Shown here: positions 10,971 to 19,186 of the stretch, piece after piece | Layout: each line of letters begins with the position of its first letter | Numbering within the stretch: the stretch's first letter is position 1 | From: Mycobacteriales bacterium | Lineage (GTDB): Bacteria; Actinomycetota; Actinomycetes; Mycobacteriales; SCTD01 | Assembly (NCBI GenBank): GCA_030697205.1 | Contig: JAUYQP010000006.1 | Coordinates: forward strand, 78,813-142,812 | DNA length: 64,000 nt | Reading direction: 5' to 3' | Made by a program: the position numbers and the translations under genes | Notes under the pieces: model-generated | Told to the model about the DNA's origin: nothing | Seen by the model: only the letters and a program-made list of their open reading frames with translations | The model's database searches: none

Positions 10971-11363
10971 ATGAGCCAGAGCAACGACCGGGTCACCCGG
11001 TTCGCGGGCGACCTGATCGACAGCGCGGCCGTCGAAGGCGCCCGGCAGAGCCGATCCGCCAAGCAGCAACTCGACCACTGGGCCCGCGTCGGCCGGTCCG
11101 TGAGCATGCATCACACGGCTGCCAGGCGACGCGTCGAAGCCGCGCTCGACGGAACGCTCGCGCTCACCGAGCTGAGCGCGGACGAACGCCTCGTCGTCAA
11201 CGCGGAGATCGACGCCGCGATCCAGGAGCGCCTGCACGCCACCGACTACGGGGCGCGGCTCGCCGCCGAAGGCATCACGACCGTCGCGCTCGACGAGGGC
11301 GGCAACCTGATCGAGCACCACCCGGACGGCACCAGCAACCCGCTGCCGGCACCGGCTCGGTGA
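10971..11363 (+). CDS. ParD-like antitoxin (PF11903-type) of a zeta-toxin pair
   Basis: A 130-aa protein whose N-terminal half matches the ParD_like antitoxin pattern: R-x-A-x-(D/E)-L-I-D-S-A-A-V-E, then R-S-A-K-Q-Q-L-D-H-W-A-R-V-G-R (about residues 24-44). These proteins use a ribbon-helix-helix DNA-binding fold and neutralise a partner toxin. The C-terminal part (L-D-E-G-G-N-L-I-E-H-H-P-D-G) is typical of the longer members encoded next to zeta kinases. The ATG at 10971 follows a possible self-regulated promoter. Its stop overlaps the toxin start by the GTGA arrangement, so toxin translation depends on antitoxin translation. A toxin-antitoxin pair in a glycan locus suggests past horizontal acquisition. 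Confidence 0.8.
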   Translation: MSQSNDRVTRFAGDLIDSAAVEGARQSRSAKQQLDHWARVGRSVSMHHTAARRRVEAALDGTLALTELSADERLVVNAEIDAAIQERLHATDYGARLAAEGITTVALDEGGNLIEHHPDGTSNPLPAPAR

Positions 11364-11944
11364 CCCGGCTCGACCTCGTCGTCGGCCCGAACGGCGCCGG
11401 CAAGTCCACCTTCGTCCGCTACACCCTGAGCCCGACGATCCCGTGGTCGGTGTTCGTGAACGCCGACGAGATCGCGCGCCAGCGCTGGCCCCACGCGCCG
11501 GAGGCGCACTCCTACGACGCGGCCCGCATCGCGGCCGACACGCGCAACGCGCTCATCACGGCGGGCATGCCGCTGATTGCCGAGACCGTCTTCTCCCACC
11601 CGAGCAAGCTCGACCTGGTGCGCACCGCGATCGCCGCCGGCTACGACGTGCACGTCCACGCGCTGCTCGTGCCCCCCGACCTGTCCGTCGCCAGGGTCGC
11701 CCGGCGGGTCGCCGCCGGCGGCCACGACGTCCCCGAGGACAAGATCCGGGAACGCTCCGCGCGGCTGTGGCCGCTCGTCGCGGACGCGATCCTGCTCGCG
11801 ACCAGCGCGACCGTCTACGACGGCAGCCACCTGGACGGACCTCGACCCGCCGCGATGTTCGCGGGCGGCCTGCCGATCGGCGCCCCGACCTGGCCGGCGT
11901 GGGCGCCCCCGGCTCTCACCAGCAGGTGGCCCGCGACCGGCTGA
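11360..11944 (+). CDS. Zeta-toxin family kinase
   Basis: A 194-aa P-loop kinase. Zeta toxins phosphorylate UDP-N-acetylglucosamine and so block peptidoglycan synthesis; some chromosomal members have other small-molecule targets. The Walker A motif G-P-N-G-A-G-K-S-T is at residues 9-17. It is followed by V-N-A-D-E-I-A (substrate Asp/Glu), a helix with E-T-V-F-S-H-P-S-K (the (A/I)xETxF segment of the family), and a basic lid with R-V-A-R-R-V and I-R-E-R. It is shorter than plasmid zeta toxins (about 287 aa) and close to the short chromosomal class. The GTG start is coupled to the antitoxin. Toxicity is inferred from family and context. Confidence 0.82.
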   Translation: MTRLDLVVGPNGAGKSTFVRYTLSPTIPWSVFVNADEIARQRWPHAPEAHSYDAARIAADTRNALITAGMPLIAETVFSHPSKLDLVRTAIAAGYDVHVHALLVPPDLSVARVARRVAAGGHDVPEDKIRERSARLWPLVADAILLATSATVYDGSHLDGPRPAAMFAGGLPIGAPTWPAWAPPALTSRWPATG

Positions 11945-12116
11945 CCGGTGGACGTCTCAGCACCTTCGCTTCCCGTCGCCAGAAAGCGAAGAACGGCACC
12001 GCCTCGGCGGTTGAGCGGTTCCGCGCGTTGATCACGTCGGTGGTCGGGCGCCATGCCCGTCGCGGACGTGCGCGGCTGTCCGTGGAGGCGCCGCGCGGGG
12101 TCAGTCGAGCAAGTGG

Positions 12117-13076
12117 TCAGGGGCGGCGCTGGGCGCGCAAGGCGGCGGCGAGGGCGGCTCGCTGCGCGCGGTCGCGCAAGGTGGGGTCACCCACGGTGCG
12201 GCTGCGGGCCTGGCGCAGAGCCTGACCGACGGCACCCGGTCGGTGGTCGGGCGCGAGGGCGGGCGCCCGCTCACCGGCGAGCACCTCGAGCTCGTAGCGC
12301 CTCCACCGCACGACCTTGTCGACGGCAGCGTCGTACGACGTGTCGTCGGGGTCCATCCCCTCGAAGACCTGACCCGGTGCGTAGTGCTCGAGGAAGCAGT
12401 TCTCGAAGGCGAGCATCGCCGGGTCGAGCGTCGCCTGCCAGGTGGAGGGGTCGTCGGGCCATCCGAGGGTGAGGTAGGGCTCGGGGTCCTCGAAGCGGTC
12501 GGGGTGCAGGGCACCGGCGACATTGAGGTACGACGTCCACTCGCACAGCGGGTGGCGGGCAGCGGCGGGCGCGAGCAGCTCCATCGCCTCACGCAGCAGC
12601 GCGCGGTCGACGACCTGCGGCATGTGGGAGGCATAGGCCCGGCGCGGCATGCCGTGCAGGGCGAGGACCTGGCGCATCGCGAGCTGCCCGGCGTCGAACG
12701 AGGTCGCGCGGGTCTCCCAGTCGTCGAGCCAGCCGAAGGAGTAGCGGCGGTAGCGGCCGTCGCGGACCCACGTCGACTCGGGCAGGTCGACCAGCGGCCG
12801 GCTGTCGTCGTCGCTGGAGAGGAAGACCGGCCGGACCGCGTCGCAGTCGGCGAGGGCGGCGCGCAGGGTGAAGTTGCGGGTCTGGTGGTCGCGCGGCCCG
12901 GAGCCCGCGAGCAGTTCCTCGTCGGTGACGACCTCCACGCCGAGCGCGGTCATCTCGGCGCGCAGCCGCTCCGGCGCGACGACGAGCACCTCGTCGACGA
13001 AGCGCAGGTGGGCCCGGACGAAGCGCATCGTCCCGGCGAGCACGGCGGGTCGCGCGCTGAGGAACACGATCTGCAT
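12117..13076 (-). CDS. Uncharacterised polysaccharide-locus protein, possibly Stealth-like sugar-phosphotransferase
   Basis: A 319-aa cytoplasmic protein without signal peptide or membrane segments. No family is certain. The N-terminal part (F-L-S-A-R-P...H-L-R-F-V-D-E-V-L-V-V) looks like a nucleotide-sugar fold. It is followed by V-F-L-S-S-D-D-D-S-R-P-L-V-D-L-P and D-G-R-Y-R-R-Y, then A-S-H-M-P-Q-V-V-D-R. The acidic block followed by R-P and a D-G-R-x-R-x-Y stretch recalls conserved regions 2-3 of Stealth-type hexose-1-phosphate transferases, but CR1 is not recognisable. It is the last gene of a coupled minus-strand series: its ATG overlaps the stop of the upstream GT2 (ATGA). A role in the same glycan is likely from context. 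Confidence 0.6.
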   Translation of the reverse strand: MQIVFLSARPAVLAGTMRFVRAHLRFVDEVLVVAPERLRAEMTALGVEVVTDEELLAGSGPRDHQTRNFTLRAALADCDAVRPVFLSSDDDSRPLVDLPESTWVRDGRYRRYSFGWLDDWETRATSFDAGQLAMRQVLALHGMPRRAYASHMPQVVDRALLREAMELLAPAAARHPLCEWTSYLNVAGALHPDRFEDPEPYLTLGWPDDPSTWQATLDPAMLAFENCFLEHYAPGQVFEGMDPDDTSYDAAVDKVVRWRRYELEVLAGERAPALAPDHRPGAVGQALRQARSRTVGDPTLRDRAQRAALAAALRAQRRP

Positions 13077-14389
13077 CAGGGCTGCTCCACGTCGTCGGGT
13101 CCCGGGGCGGGGTCGTGCCAGCGTCCCAGCACCGGCAAGTCGGCGTCGACGACCGACGCGCCACCGCGGACCGCGCGCCGGTCGGCGAGGACCGCGGGCA
13201 GCAGCCGCAGCGCGCGGGCCAGCGCCCGCAGCCGTCGGGTGGTGAGGACCGGCTCGGGGGCGCGCCGGTCACGGAGGCGAGCGACGACGTCGCCGCGCAG
13301 CTGCCGCCCGACGAGGCGCACCGACTCGAGCCAGGCGGCGCGGGCCGCGCCGGCGGGCGCGCACTTGGCGACGGTGAGCAGCCGGTTGCTCTCGTGCTGT
13401 ACGTCGTAGAGCGCGGAGCCGTGGCCGATGGTGGTCGAGTGCGCGTGGCGGACCCGCGCCTCCGGGACGTAGGCGTAGCGCCAGCCGCGCAACAGGCCGC
13501 GCCACGACAGGTCGGTGTCTTCGTAGTAGAGGAACCACCGCGGGTCGAACAGCCCGGCGTCGCGCAGGTAGCCGGCACGCAGCAGCACCGCGGCGCCGCA
13601 CCAGGCGGGCACGTCTGTCGGCTGGGCGAAGGTCGGCCCGTCGGGCTGGTGGTAGCCGCGGTTGAGCCCCAGCCCGTGCACACCGATGACCGACCCGGCG
13701 TTCTGCACCACGGGCACCGCCGGCCCGCCGAGCGGCACCGACACGGTGGTCGCCCGGCGGTCGACGTCGACGGCGACCTCGTGCCCGCCGGAGCGCAGCG
13801 TGACCCGGCTGGGCTCGTGCGCCCGCAGCCGCAGCGCCACGACGGTGCCGTCGGTTGCGGTGCTGCGCAGGACGCTGCCGTCACCGATCGTCCAGGCGAC
13901 GCCGCGCTGCCAGCGCCGCCGGACCCGCGGCCCGGTGAGGTGCCAGCGGTCGGCGCCCTCGACGGCGAGCAGGTCGAGCGACGCCCGAGCCGTGCCATCC
14001 AGTCCGACCGCCACCTCGCGGTAGTCGCCGTCGAGCAGGATCAGCGGGCAGGCCGCCCCGAGCCCGGGGTCGATGGCGAGCGCGTCGGCGAGCAGCCGCA
14101 GGCAGTCGGGGGCGACGACCGCGTCGGGGTTGACGACCGCGACGAGGTCGACGCCGTCGAGGTCGGTGACGACCCGGTTGACCGCGGGGTAGCCGAGGTT
14201 GCCGGGGGAGCGGTGCACCCGCACCGCGGGCAGCTCGGCCTCGATCCGCTCGACGCTGCCGTCGGTCGAGCCGTTGTCGACGACGACGACCTCGAGCTCG
14301 CCGGGCCAGTCGCTCGCGAGCAGCGCCCGCAGGCCGCCGAGCACCTCCGCCCCGCCGTTGTAGTTGACGACGACCGCCCGCAGCCTCAC
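13076..14389 (-). CDS. GT2-family glycosyltransferase with internal beta-domain
   Basis: A 437-aa GT-A fold transferase. The start region has V-V-V-N-Y-N-G-G, V-V-D-N-G-S-T-D-G-S (nucleotide binding) and V-N-P-D-A-V-V (DxD-equivalent). The catalytic half ends with F-D-P-R-W-F-L-Y-Y-E-D-T-D-L-S-W-R, the E-D-x-D-L acceptor/base motif of rhamnosyltransferase-like GT2s. A non-catalytic beta-strand insert lies at about residues 140-250. The basic C-terminus is probably membrane-associated. The GTG at 14389 overlaps the stop of the upstream GT4 (GTGA), and the stop overlaps the next ATG. Donor unknown; dTDP-rhamnose is a reasonable guess. Confidence 0.82.
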   Translation of the reverse strand: MRLRAVVVNYNGGAEVLGGLRALLASDWPGELEVVVVDNGSTDGSVERIEAELPAVRVHRSPGNLGYPAVNRVVTDLDGVDLVAVVNPDAVVAPDCLRLLADALAIDPGLGAACPLILLDGDYREVAVGLDGTARASLDLLAVEGADRWHLTGPRVRRRWQRGVAWTIGDGSVLRSTATDGTVVALRLRAHEPSRVTLRSGGHEVAVDVDRRATTVSVPLGGPAVPVVQNAGSVIGVHGLGLNRGYHQPDGPTFAQPTDVPAWCGAAVLLRAGYLRDAGLFDPRWFLYYEDTDLSWRGLLRGWRYAYVPEARVRHAHSTTIGHGSALYDVQHESNRLLTVAKCAPAGAARAAWLESVRLVGRQLRGDVVARLRDRRAPEPVLTTRRLRALARALRLLPAVLADRRAVRGGASVVDADLPVLGRWHDPAPGPDDVEQP

Positions 14390-15447
14390 GACAGCACCTG
14401 CTCGTAGACCGCCCGCGTGCGCTCGGCGGACAGCGCCCAGGTGAAGGGCGCGGCGTGGTCGCGCCGGGCCTGCGCCTCGCCCGGGTCGGCCAGCGCCGCG
14501 GTGATCGCGGCGGCGAAGGACTCGGCGTCGCCGACATCGGCGTAGCGCACGACGTCGCCCCCGACCTCGCGCAGCACCGGCAGGTCGCTCGCGACGACAG
14601 GCGTCCCAGCGGCGAGCGCCTCGAGCACCGGCAGTCCGAAGCCCTCGTCGCGGCTCGGCAGCACCAGGGCGGACGCGCCCGCGACCACCGGTCGCAGCAC
14701 GTCCTCGTCGAGGTAGCCGGTTGTCACGCACCCGCTCACGTCGAGCTCGGCGCCCCAGCCGGGCGGCCCGACGAGCACCAGCGGCGGCGCGTCGGGCAGC
14801 TGCCGGACCGCGGCGAGCAGGGTCGCGAGGGCCTTGCGTGGCTCCAGCGTGCCCACGAAGAGCAGGTACGCCGACGGCAGTCCGAGAGCGCGCCGCAGCG
14901 GTGCGTCGACCGACTGCGCCGTGCGCCACGCGTCGGCCACCCCGTGCGGGACTGCGACGACGGGGACCGTAGGCGAGTAGGCCTCGCGGACCTGCTCGGC
15001 GACGGCCTCGCTCGGGGTGATGACCGCGCCGGCGCGGCGCAGCGAGCGCGGCACGAGGTCGCGGTAGCGGGCGCTCGCGGTCGAGACCGTCTCGGTGAGG
15101 CGCAGGTAGGCCAGGTCGTGCACGGTGACGACACCACGCGCGCGGCGCAGCGGAGGCAGCACGAAGTTGGTCGCGTGGAAGACGTCGACCCGGCCCGCCA
15201 GCAGCTCGACCGGCGGCCACTCCGCCCGGGCCCACAGCTCCTGCAGGGCGCGGGCCGGCGCCGGGCGGGCGGCGACCGCGACGCCGCGCGGGACGACGTC
15301 GCCGAGCGCCCCCCGACCTCGAAGGGTGAAGGCGGTCGCGACCAGGTCGTCCGGGCCGTCGCGCAGCGCGTCGAGCAGGGCGGCGGTGTAGCGGCCGATG
15401 CCGGTGCGGGTACCGAGCAGCGGCGTCGCGTCGAGCCCGACCCTCAC
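14386..15447 (-). CDS. GT4-family glycosyltransferase
   Basis: A 353-aa GT-B enzyme close in layout to mannosyl/rhamnosyl transferases of polysaccharide loci. N-terminal G-L-D-A-T-P-L with T-G-I-G-R-Y forms the glycine-rich loop. V-F-H-A-T-N-F and V-T-V-H-D-L-A-Y follow. The donor domain has F-V-G-T-L-E-P-R-K (phosphate-binding Arg and Lys) and E-G-F-G-L-P-V-L-E (E-x7-E). The same T-L-E-P-R-K and E-G-F-G-L-P pattern occurs in the transferases at 31599 and 32726, making the three one subfamily. GTG start, 19 bp after the stop of the preceding gene, no clear SD. Confidence 0.85.
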   Translation of the reverse strand: MRVGLDATPLLGTRTGIGRYTAALLDALRDGPDDLVATAFTLRGRGALGDVVPRGVAVAARPAPARALQELWARAEWPPVELLAGRVDVFHATNFVLPPLRRARGVVTVHDLAYLRLTETVSTASARYRDLVPRSLRRAGAVITPSEAVAEQVREAYSPTVPVVAVPHGVADAWRTAQSVDAPLRRALGLPSAYLLFVGTLEPRKALATLLAAVRQLPDAPPLVLVGPPGWGAELDVSGCVTTGYLDEDVLRPVVAGASALVLPSRDEGFGLPVLEALAAGTPVVASDLPVLREVGGDVVRYADVGDAESFAAAITAALADPGEAQARRDHAAPFTWALSAERTRAVYEQVLS

Positions 15448-15466
15448 GGCGCGGCCTGGGACGCGG

Positions 15467-17020
15467 TCATCCGAGCAGCGAGTGCTTCGCGACGATCGCG
15501 TGCCACCGGTCGGCGAAGGCGTTCTCGCTGAAGACCTGGGCCCGCTCGATCGCCGAGGTGGCGAGCCGGGTCCGCAGCGCCTCGTCGGAGGCGACCGCGA
15601 CGGTGCGCTCGACGAGCTGCTCGGTGGTCTGCCAGCGGTAGCCGTCGACGGCTTCGCGCACGATCTCCTTCTGCCCCGCGCGGTCGATGACCACCGGCAC
15701 GCAGCCGGCCGCCATCGCCTCGACGGTCGTCATGCCGAAGTGCTCGCTGGCCCACGGCTCCTTGTCCTCCGAGGCCCCGAGCCCGGTGGCGGACCAGAAG
15801 ACCGACGACGTCGTCAGCAGCCGCTCGACCTCGCCGCGCGCGACGTTGGTGAGGACCTCGACCGGTGCACCGGCGCCCGCTGCCCGGACCTGCTCGACGT
15901 AGCCCCTCTGCGACTCCTCCATGCCCCCCAGGACGTAGAAGGTCCAGCCCGGCAGCTGCCCGGCACGCGAGGCGCGCACGAAGGTCTCGACCATCTCGAG
16001 CTGGCGCTTGGAGTGGCCGAGGCCCGGCGCGAAGAAGCGCCCGACGGTGATGACGGCCTTCTCTCGCTGCGGCGACGGGTCGAGCCGCTGCACCTGGATC
16101 GGCGGGAAGAGCACGTCGGCGTCGGTCTGCCACAGCTGGTCGATCCAGCCGCGGGTGAAGTCGCTGTTGGCCATCACCGCGTCGTAGGAGCCGAGGAAGG
16201 ACAGGTCGCGCGGGTTGCGCAGCAGCCACGGGTAGCGGTGGGCGAGGGTCTGCCGGGGGCCGTAGTGGCCGCCGTCGAAGCGCATCCGCGACACCGCGAC
16301 GCCGAGGTCGCGCGGGTCGCTGCCGCCGGGGGTGAAGGTCTCGGCCCGGAAGTGCAGCTCGGTGCCGCGCACCGAGGCGGGCACGGGCACCTTGTGGAGC
16401 ACGAAGTCGGCGGTGACCCGAGTCTCGAACCAGACCGCGCCATGCTCGTCCTCGACGCGCAGGTCGACCGGGCGAGGCAGGCCGGGGCCACCGAGCTCCA
16501 GGCGCAGGACGCGGTCGCGCTCGCTCGGCGGCAGCACGAGGATCGCGTCGCCCGAGGCCCAGATCCACGTCCGACGACGGCCGCCCTCCGGGGGGTACCA
16601 CCCGGTGCCGAAGTCCAAGCCGCCGGCGTGGGCGCTGACGAGGTGGCCGACCCGCCGGGTGAGGAAGCGCCGCCACGGCTCGAGGTCGGCGTCGAAGGGG
16701 GTGGGGAAGTAGCAGAGGTACGCCGCCTTGGCGCTGCGGGGCGCGAGCCGGCTCATGTAGGAGCCGTTCACGAACAGGTCGTAGTCCTCCGACAGCGCGG
16801 CCGTCGCGAGGTCGCCGCGGTCCGGCACGATGCGCAGGCCGACCTTCGACAGGTCGAGCCCGAGGTGGTCGGCGAGCTCGTCCTTGTCGACGTCGGTGTG
16901 GCCGACGAGGTCGACCTCGACGCCGTCGTGCGACAGCACCGAGGCGATCATCCCGGAGTGGCGCTCACCGCCGCCCTGGCTGTGCCAGAAGCGGTTGTAG
17001 ACCGCGGCCCGCTTCGTCAT
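15467..17020 (-). CDS. GT4-family glycosyltransferase with internal beta-sandwich insert
   Basis: A 517-aa GT-B transferase and the clear paralogue of the gene at 9215. It starts A-V-Y-N-R-F-W-H-S-Q-G-G-G-E. Its donor domain carries I-T-V-G-R-F-F, G-H-S-K-R-Q-L-E-M and E-H-F-G-M-T-T-V-E. The insert (about 130-270) contains E-T-F-T-P-G-G-S-D-P-R-D-L-G-V. A near-identical motif, F-T-P-G-G-A-D-P-R-E-L-G, occurs in the GT2 encoded just upstream, which suggests a shared carbohydrate-recognition module. ATG overlaps the stop of that GT2 (ATGA), so the two are coupled. Confidence 0.83.
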   Translation of the reverse strand: MTKRAAVYNRFWHSQGGGERHSGMIASVLSHDGVEVDLVGHTDVDKDELADHLGLDLSKVGLRIVPDRGDLATAALSEDYDLFVNGSYMSRLAPRSAKAAYLCYFPTPFDADLEPWRRFLTRRVGHLVSAHAGGLDFGTGWYPPEGGRRRTWIWASGDAILVLPPSERDRVLRLELGGPGLPRPVDLRVEDEHGAVWFETRVTADFVLHKVPVPASVRGTELHFRAETFTPGGSDPRDLGVAVSRMRFDGGHYGPRQTLAHRYPWLLRNPRDLSFLGSYDAVMANSDFTRGWIDQLWQTDADVLFPPIQVQRLDPSPQREKAVITVGRFFAPGLGHSKRQLEMVETFVRASRAGQLPGWTFYVLGGMEESQRGYVEQVRAAGAGAPVEVLTNVARGEVERLLTTSSVFWSATGLGASEDKEPWASEHFGMTTVEAMAAGCVPVVIDRAGQKEIVREAVDGYRWQTTEQLVERTVAVASDEALRTRLATSAIERAQVFSENAFADRWHAIVAKHSLLG

Positions 17021-18366
17021 CGCGAGGTCACCAGCCAGCCCTCGAGCTCGGCGCGCGGCACCTGCGCGCTGCGGCCGAGCGCGCGCCGCTTGCGCAGCAT
17101 CCGGGGCGCGAGCCGCAGCAGCGACAGCAGGACGCGCAGCCGCATCCGCAGAGGGCGCACCGCCGGGCGGCGGCCGCGCAGGACGGCCTTCACGGCGGTC
17201 AGCACCATCGCCAGGGTGTCGGCGACGAAGGCCACGAGCTCGTGGCGGGCGCGCGGCCAGGTGGCGTCCTTGGCCAGCATGAGCAGCCGGTTGCGGGTGG
17301 TGTGGAAGGTGAAGACCGGCGACCACTCCACCGCGCTCGCGGAGTGGACGTGGCGGACCACGGCCGTGGGCTCGTAGCGGATCGACCAGCCCGCGGCGCG
17401 CAGCCGCCACGACAGGTCGGTGTCCTCGTAGTAGAGGAAGAAGTCGTCGTCGAACCAGTCGACCTCACGGCCGGCCGCGGTGCGGAACGCGACGGCGCAC
17501 CCGCACATCGCGAAGACGTCGGCGGGCTCGTCGTACTGCCCCTCGTCGACCTCCTGGTAGCCGCGGTCCGCGCCGTAGCCGGCGGTGAGCACGATCGAGC
17601 CGGCGTTGTTGACGACGTCGACCGACGGGGTGCCCTCGGGCAGGACGAACGTCGACTCGCCGCCGGTCGCCGTGACCGCCAGCGACGCCGCTCCGCCGGT
17701 CCACGACAGCGCGGCGGGCTTGTCGGTCTCGGCGGCCCAGGAGACCGTCACGGTGTGGGGGCCGCTCGCGCCCTCGGGCAGCGGGAGCAGCAGGTCGCCG
17801 CTCGGGCGCGACCAGCGGAAGCGGCCGTCGCCGACGCCCTCCGGCCCCCAGGTCAGCGACTCCCACAGCACCCGCTCGGTGACGTCGGTGCCGTCGACGA
17901 CGACCGACCGGAAGCGCAGGCCGAGCTCGCGCGGGTCGGCGCCGCCGGGGGTGAAGCCGGGGGTCTCGAGGTGCAGCCGCACGAAGCGGGGCTGGAAGAC
18001 CACCTTGCTGGTGACTGCCGCGAGCCGCTCCCCGCCCGGTGCGTCGAAGGGCTCGAGCAGCCGCTCGAGCCAGTCGGGCTCGGGGGTCGCGTCGTTGTTG
18101 AGCAGCACCGCGAACGGTGTCGTCACCTCGCGCAGCGCGGTGTTGTTGCCGCCCGCGAAGCCGCGGTTGTCGTCGTTGCGCAGCACCCGCACCCAGGGGT
18201 AGTCGCGGGCGAGCAGCTCGAGTGAGCCGTCGCTGCTCGCGTTGTCGACGACCCAGGTGTGGAAGGGCGTGGTGGTCTGCTGGGCCGCGAGGGCGTCGAG
18301 GCAGGAGGGGAGCAACCGGGCGCCGTTCCAGTTGACGACGACGACGGTCGCGCGCGGGTCAGCCAC
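17017..18366 (-). CDS. GT2-family glycosyltransferase with internal beta-domain
   Basis: A 449-aa GT-A enzyme. It opens with V-V-V-V-N-W-N-G, V-V-D-N-A-S-S-D-G-S and G-F-A-G-G-N-N, typical of rhamnosyltransferase-like GT2s. L-L-N-N-D-A-T is the metal site. A beta-rich insert (about 115-255) contains F-T-P-G-G-A-D-P-R-E-L-G. Catalysis-related F-L-Y-Y-E-D-T-D-L-S-W-R follows, then a basic amphipathic tail that may bind the membrane. The GTG at 18366 overlaps the stop of the upstream methyltransferase by 8 bp. Same architecture as the GT2 at 13076. Confidence 0.83.
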   Translation of the reverse strand: MADPRATVVVVNWNGARLLPSCLDALAAQQTTTPFHTWVVDNASSDGSLELLARDYPWVRVLRNDDNRGFAGGNNTALREVTTPFAVLLNNDATPEPDWLERLLEPFDAPGGERLAAVTSKVVFQPRFVRLHLETPGFTPGGADPRELGLRFRSVVVDGTDVTERVLWESLTWGPEGVGDGRFRWSRPSGDLLLPLPEGASGPHTVTVSWAAETDKPAALSWTGGAASLAVTATGGESTFVLPEGTPSVDVVNNAGSIVLTAGYGADRGYQEVDEGQYDEPADVFAMCGCAVAFRTAAGREVDWFDDDFFLYYEDTDLSWRLRAAGWSIRYEPTAVVRHVHSASAVEWSPVFTFHTTRNRLLMLAKDATWPRARHELVAFVADTLAMVLTAVKAVLRGRRPAVRPLRMRLRVLLSLLRLAPRMLRKRRALGRSAQVPRAELEGWLVTSR

Positions 18367-19186
18367 GGGCGGGCTTGCGGGCGACGACGTAGATCTCGTT
18401 GGAGGGATAGAGCTGGTCGAGCAGGTGGGCGTAGGACAGCCGCAGCGCGCCGAGCTCCTCCTGGGTCGCCTGCAGCCGCTCCATGAGGACGCCGACGAAG
18501 TGGCCCATGGCGTACCAGGGAGAATCGGGGTCGGTCTTGCCCTTGCTCTTCGGGTCGGTGATGCGCTGCAGAGCGACCGCGAGGTCGGGGCGCAGGTCGG
18601 CGTCGACGTGGGTCGTCGGGGCGAGCGTCTCCGGCGGGGCACCCGGCCGGTTGCGCGGGTTGCCGCCGGTCTCGACGACCTCGAGGCCCGCCTCGGCGCA
18701 GTAGAAGGCGAGCAGCCGCTGCTCGTAGAAGCGCACGTGGGTCGGGTCGCGCCAGAAGTCGTGGCCCATCACGGCGAGGCAGGCGGCGTTGGGGGTCGCG
18801 GCGACGAAGTGGCCACCGGGCGCGAGCGCACGGGCGGACTCGCGGACCACCTCGGCCACGACCTCGGGCTGCAGGTGCTCGACGAAGTGGGCGCTGAAGA
18901 CCCCGCCGAGCGTTGCCTCGCCCGCCTCGCGCAGGCCGGCGACCGCGTCGGCGAGCCGCACGTCGAAGCCCTCGGCGCAGCCCTGCTCGACCATGCCCTC
19001 GTCGATGTCGACGCCGTAGGCGGTGACGCCCGCCTCGCGCAGCAGCCCGAGCATCTCCCCCCGGCCGGGCGCGAGCTCCAGCACCGGGGACTGCTCCAGC
19101 CACGGCAGGTAGTGCCGCAGGCCCTCCCGGGTGTTGTCCGGGTCGTAGCCCATGTAGGCGTAGTAGTCGCTCTCGAGCCGGGTCAC
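18359..19186 (-). CDS. Class I SAM-dependent methyltransferase, coupled to the exporter ATPase
   Basis: A 275-aa cytoplasmic methyltransferase. SAM-binding motif I reads V-L-E-L-A-P-G-R-G-E-M, followed by Y-G-V-D-I-D-E-G-M (acidic residue for ribose) and the F-S-A-H-F-V-E-H-L motif IV region. A C-terminal helical tail (about 225-275) looks like a protein-interaction segment. The GTG at 19186 sits in the stop of the Wzt-type ATPase (GTGA), so the two are made together. In Wzm/Wzt systems a chain-terminating methyl group is read by the Wzt C-terminal domain (known for E. coli O8/O9a). By analogy this enzyme may cap the glycan; that is inference. Confidence 0.82.
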   Translation of the reverse strand: MTRLESDYYAYMGYDPDNTREGLRHYLPWLEQSPVLELAPGRGEMLGLLREAGVTAYGVDIDEGMVEQGCAEGFDVRLADAVAGLREAGEATLGGVFSAHFVEHLQPEVVAEVVRESARALAPGGHFVAATPNAACLAVMGHDFWRDPTHVRFYEQRLLAFYCAEAGLEVVETGGNPRNRPGAPPETLAPTTHVDADLRPDLAVALQRITDPKSKGKTDPDSPWYAMGHFVGVLMERLQATQEELGALRLSYAHLLDQLYPSNEIYVVARKPARG

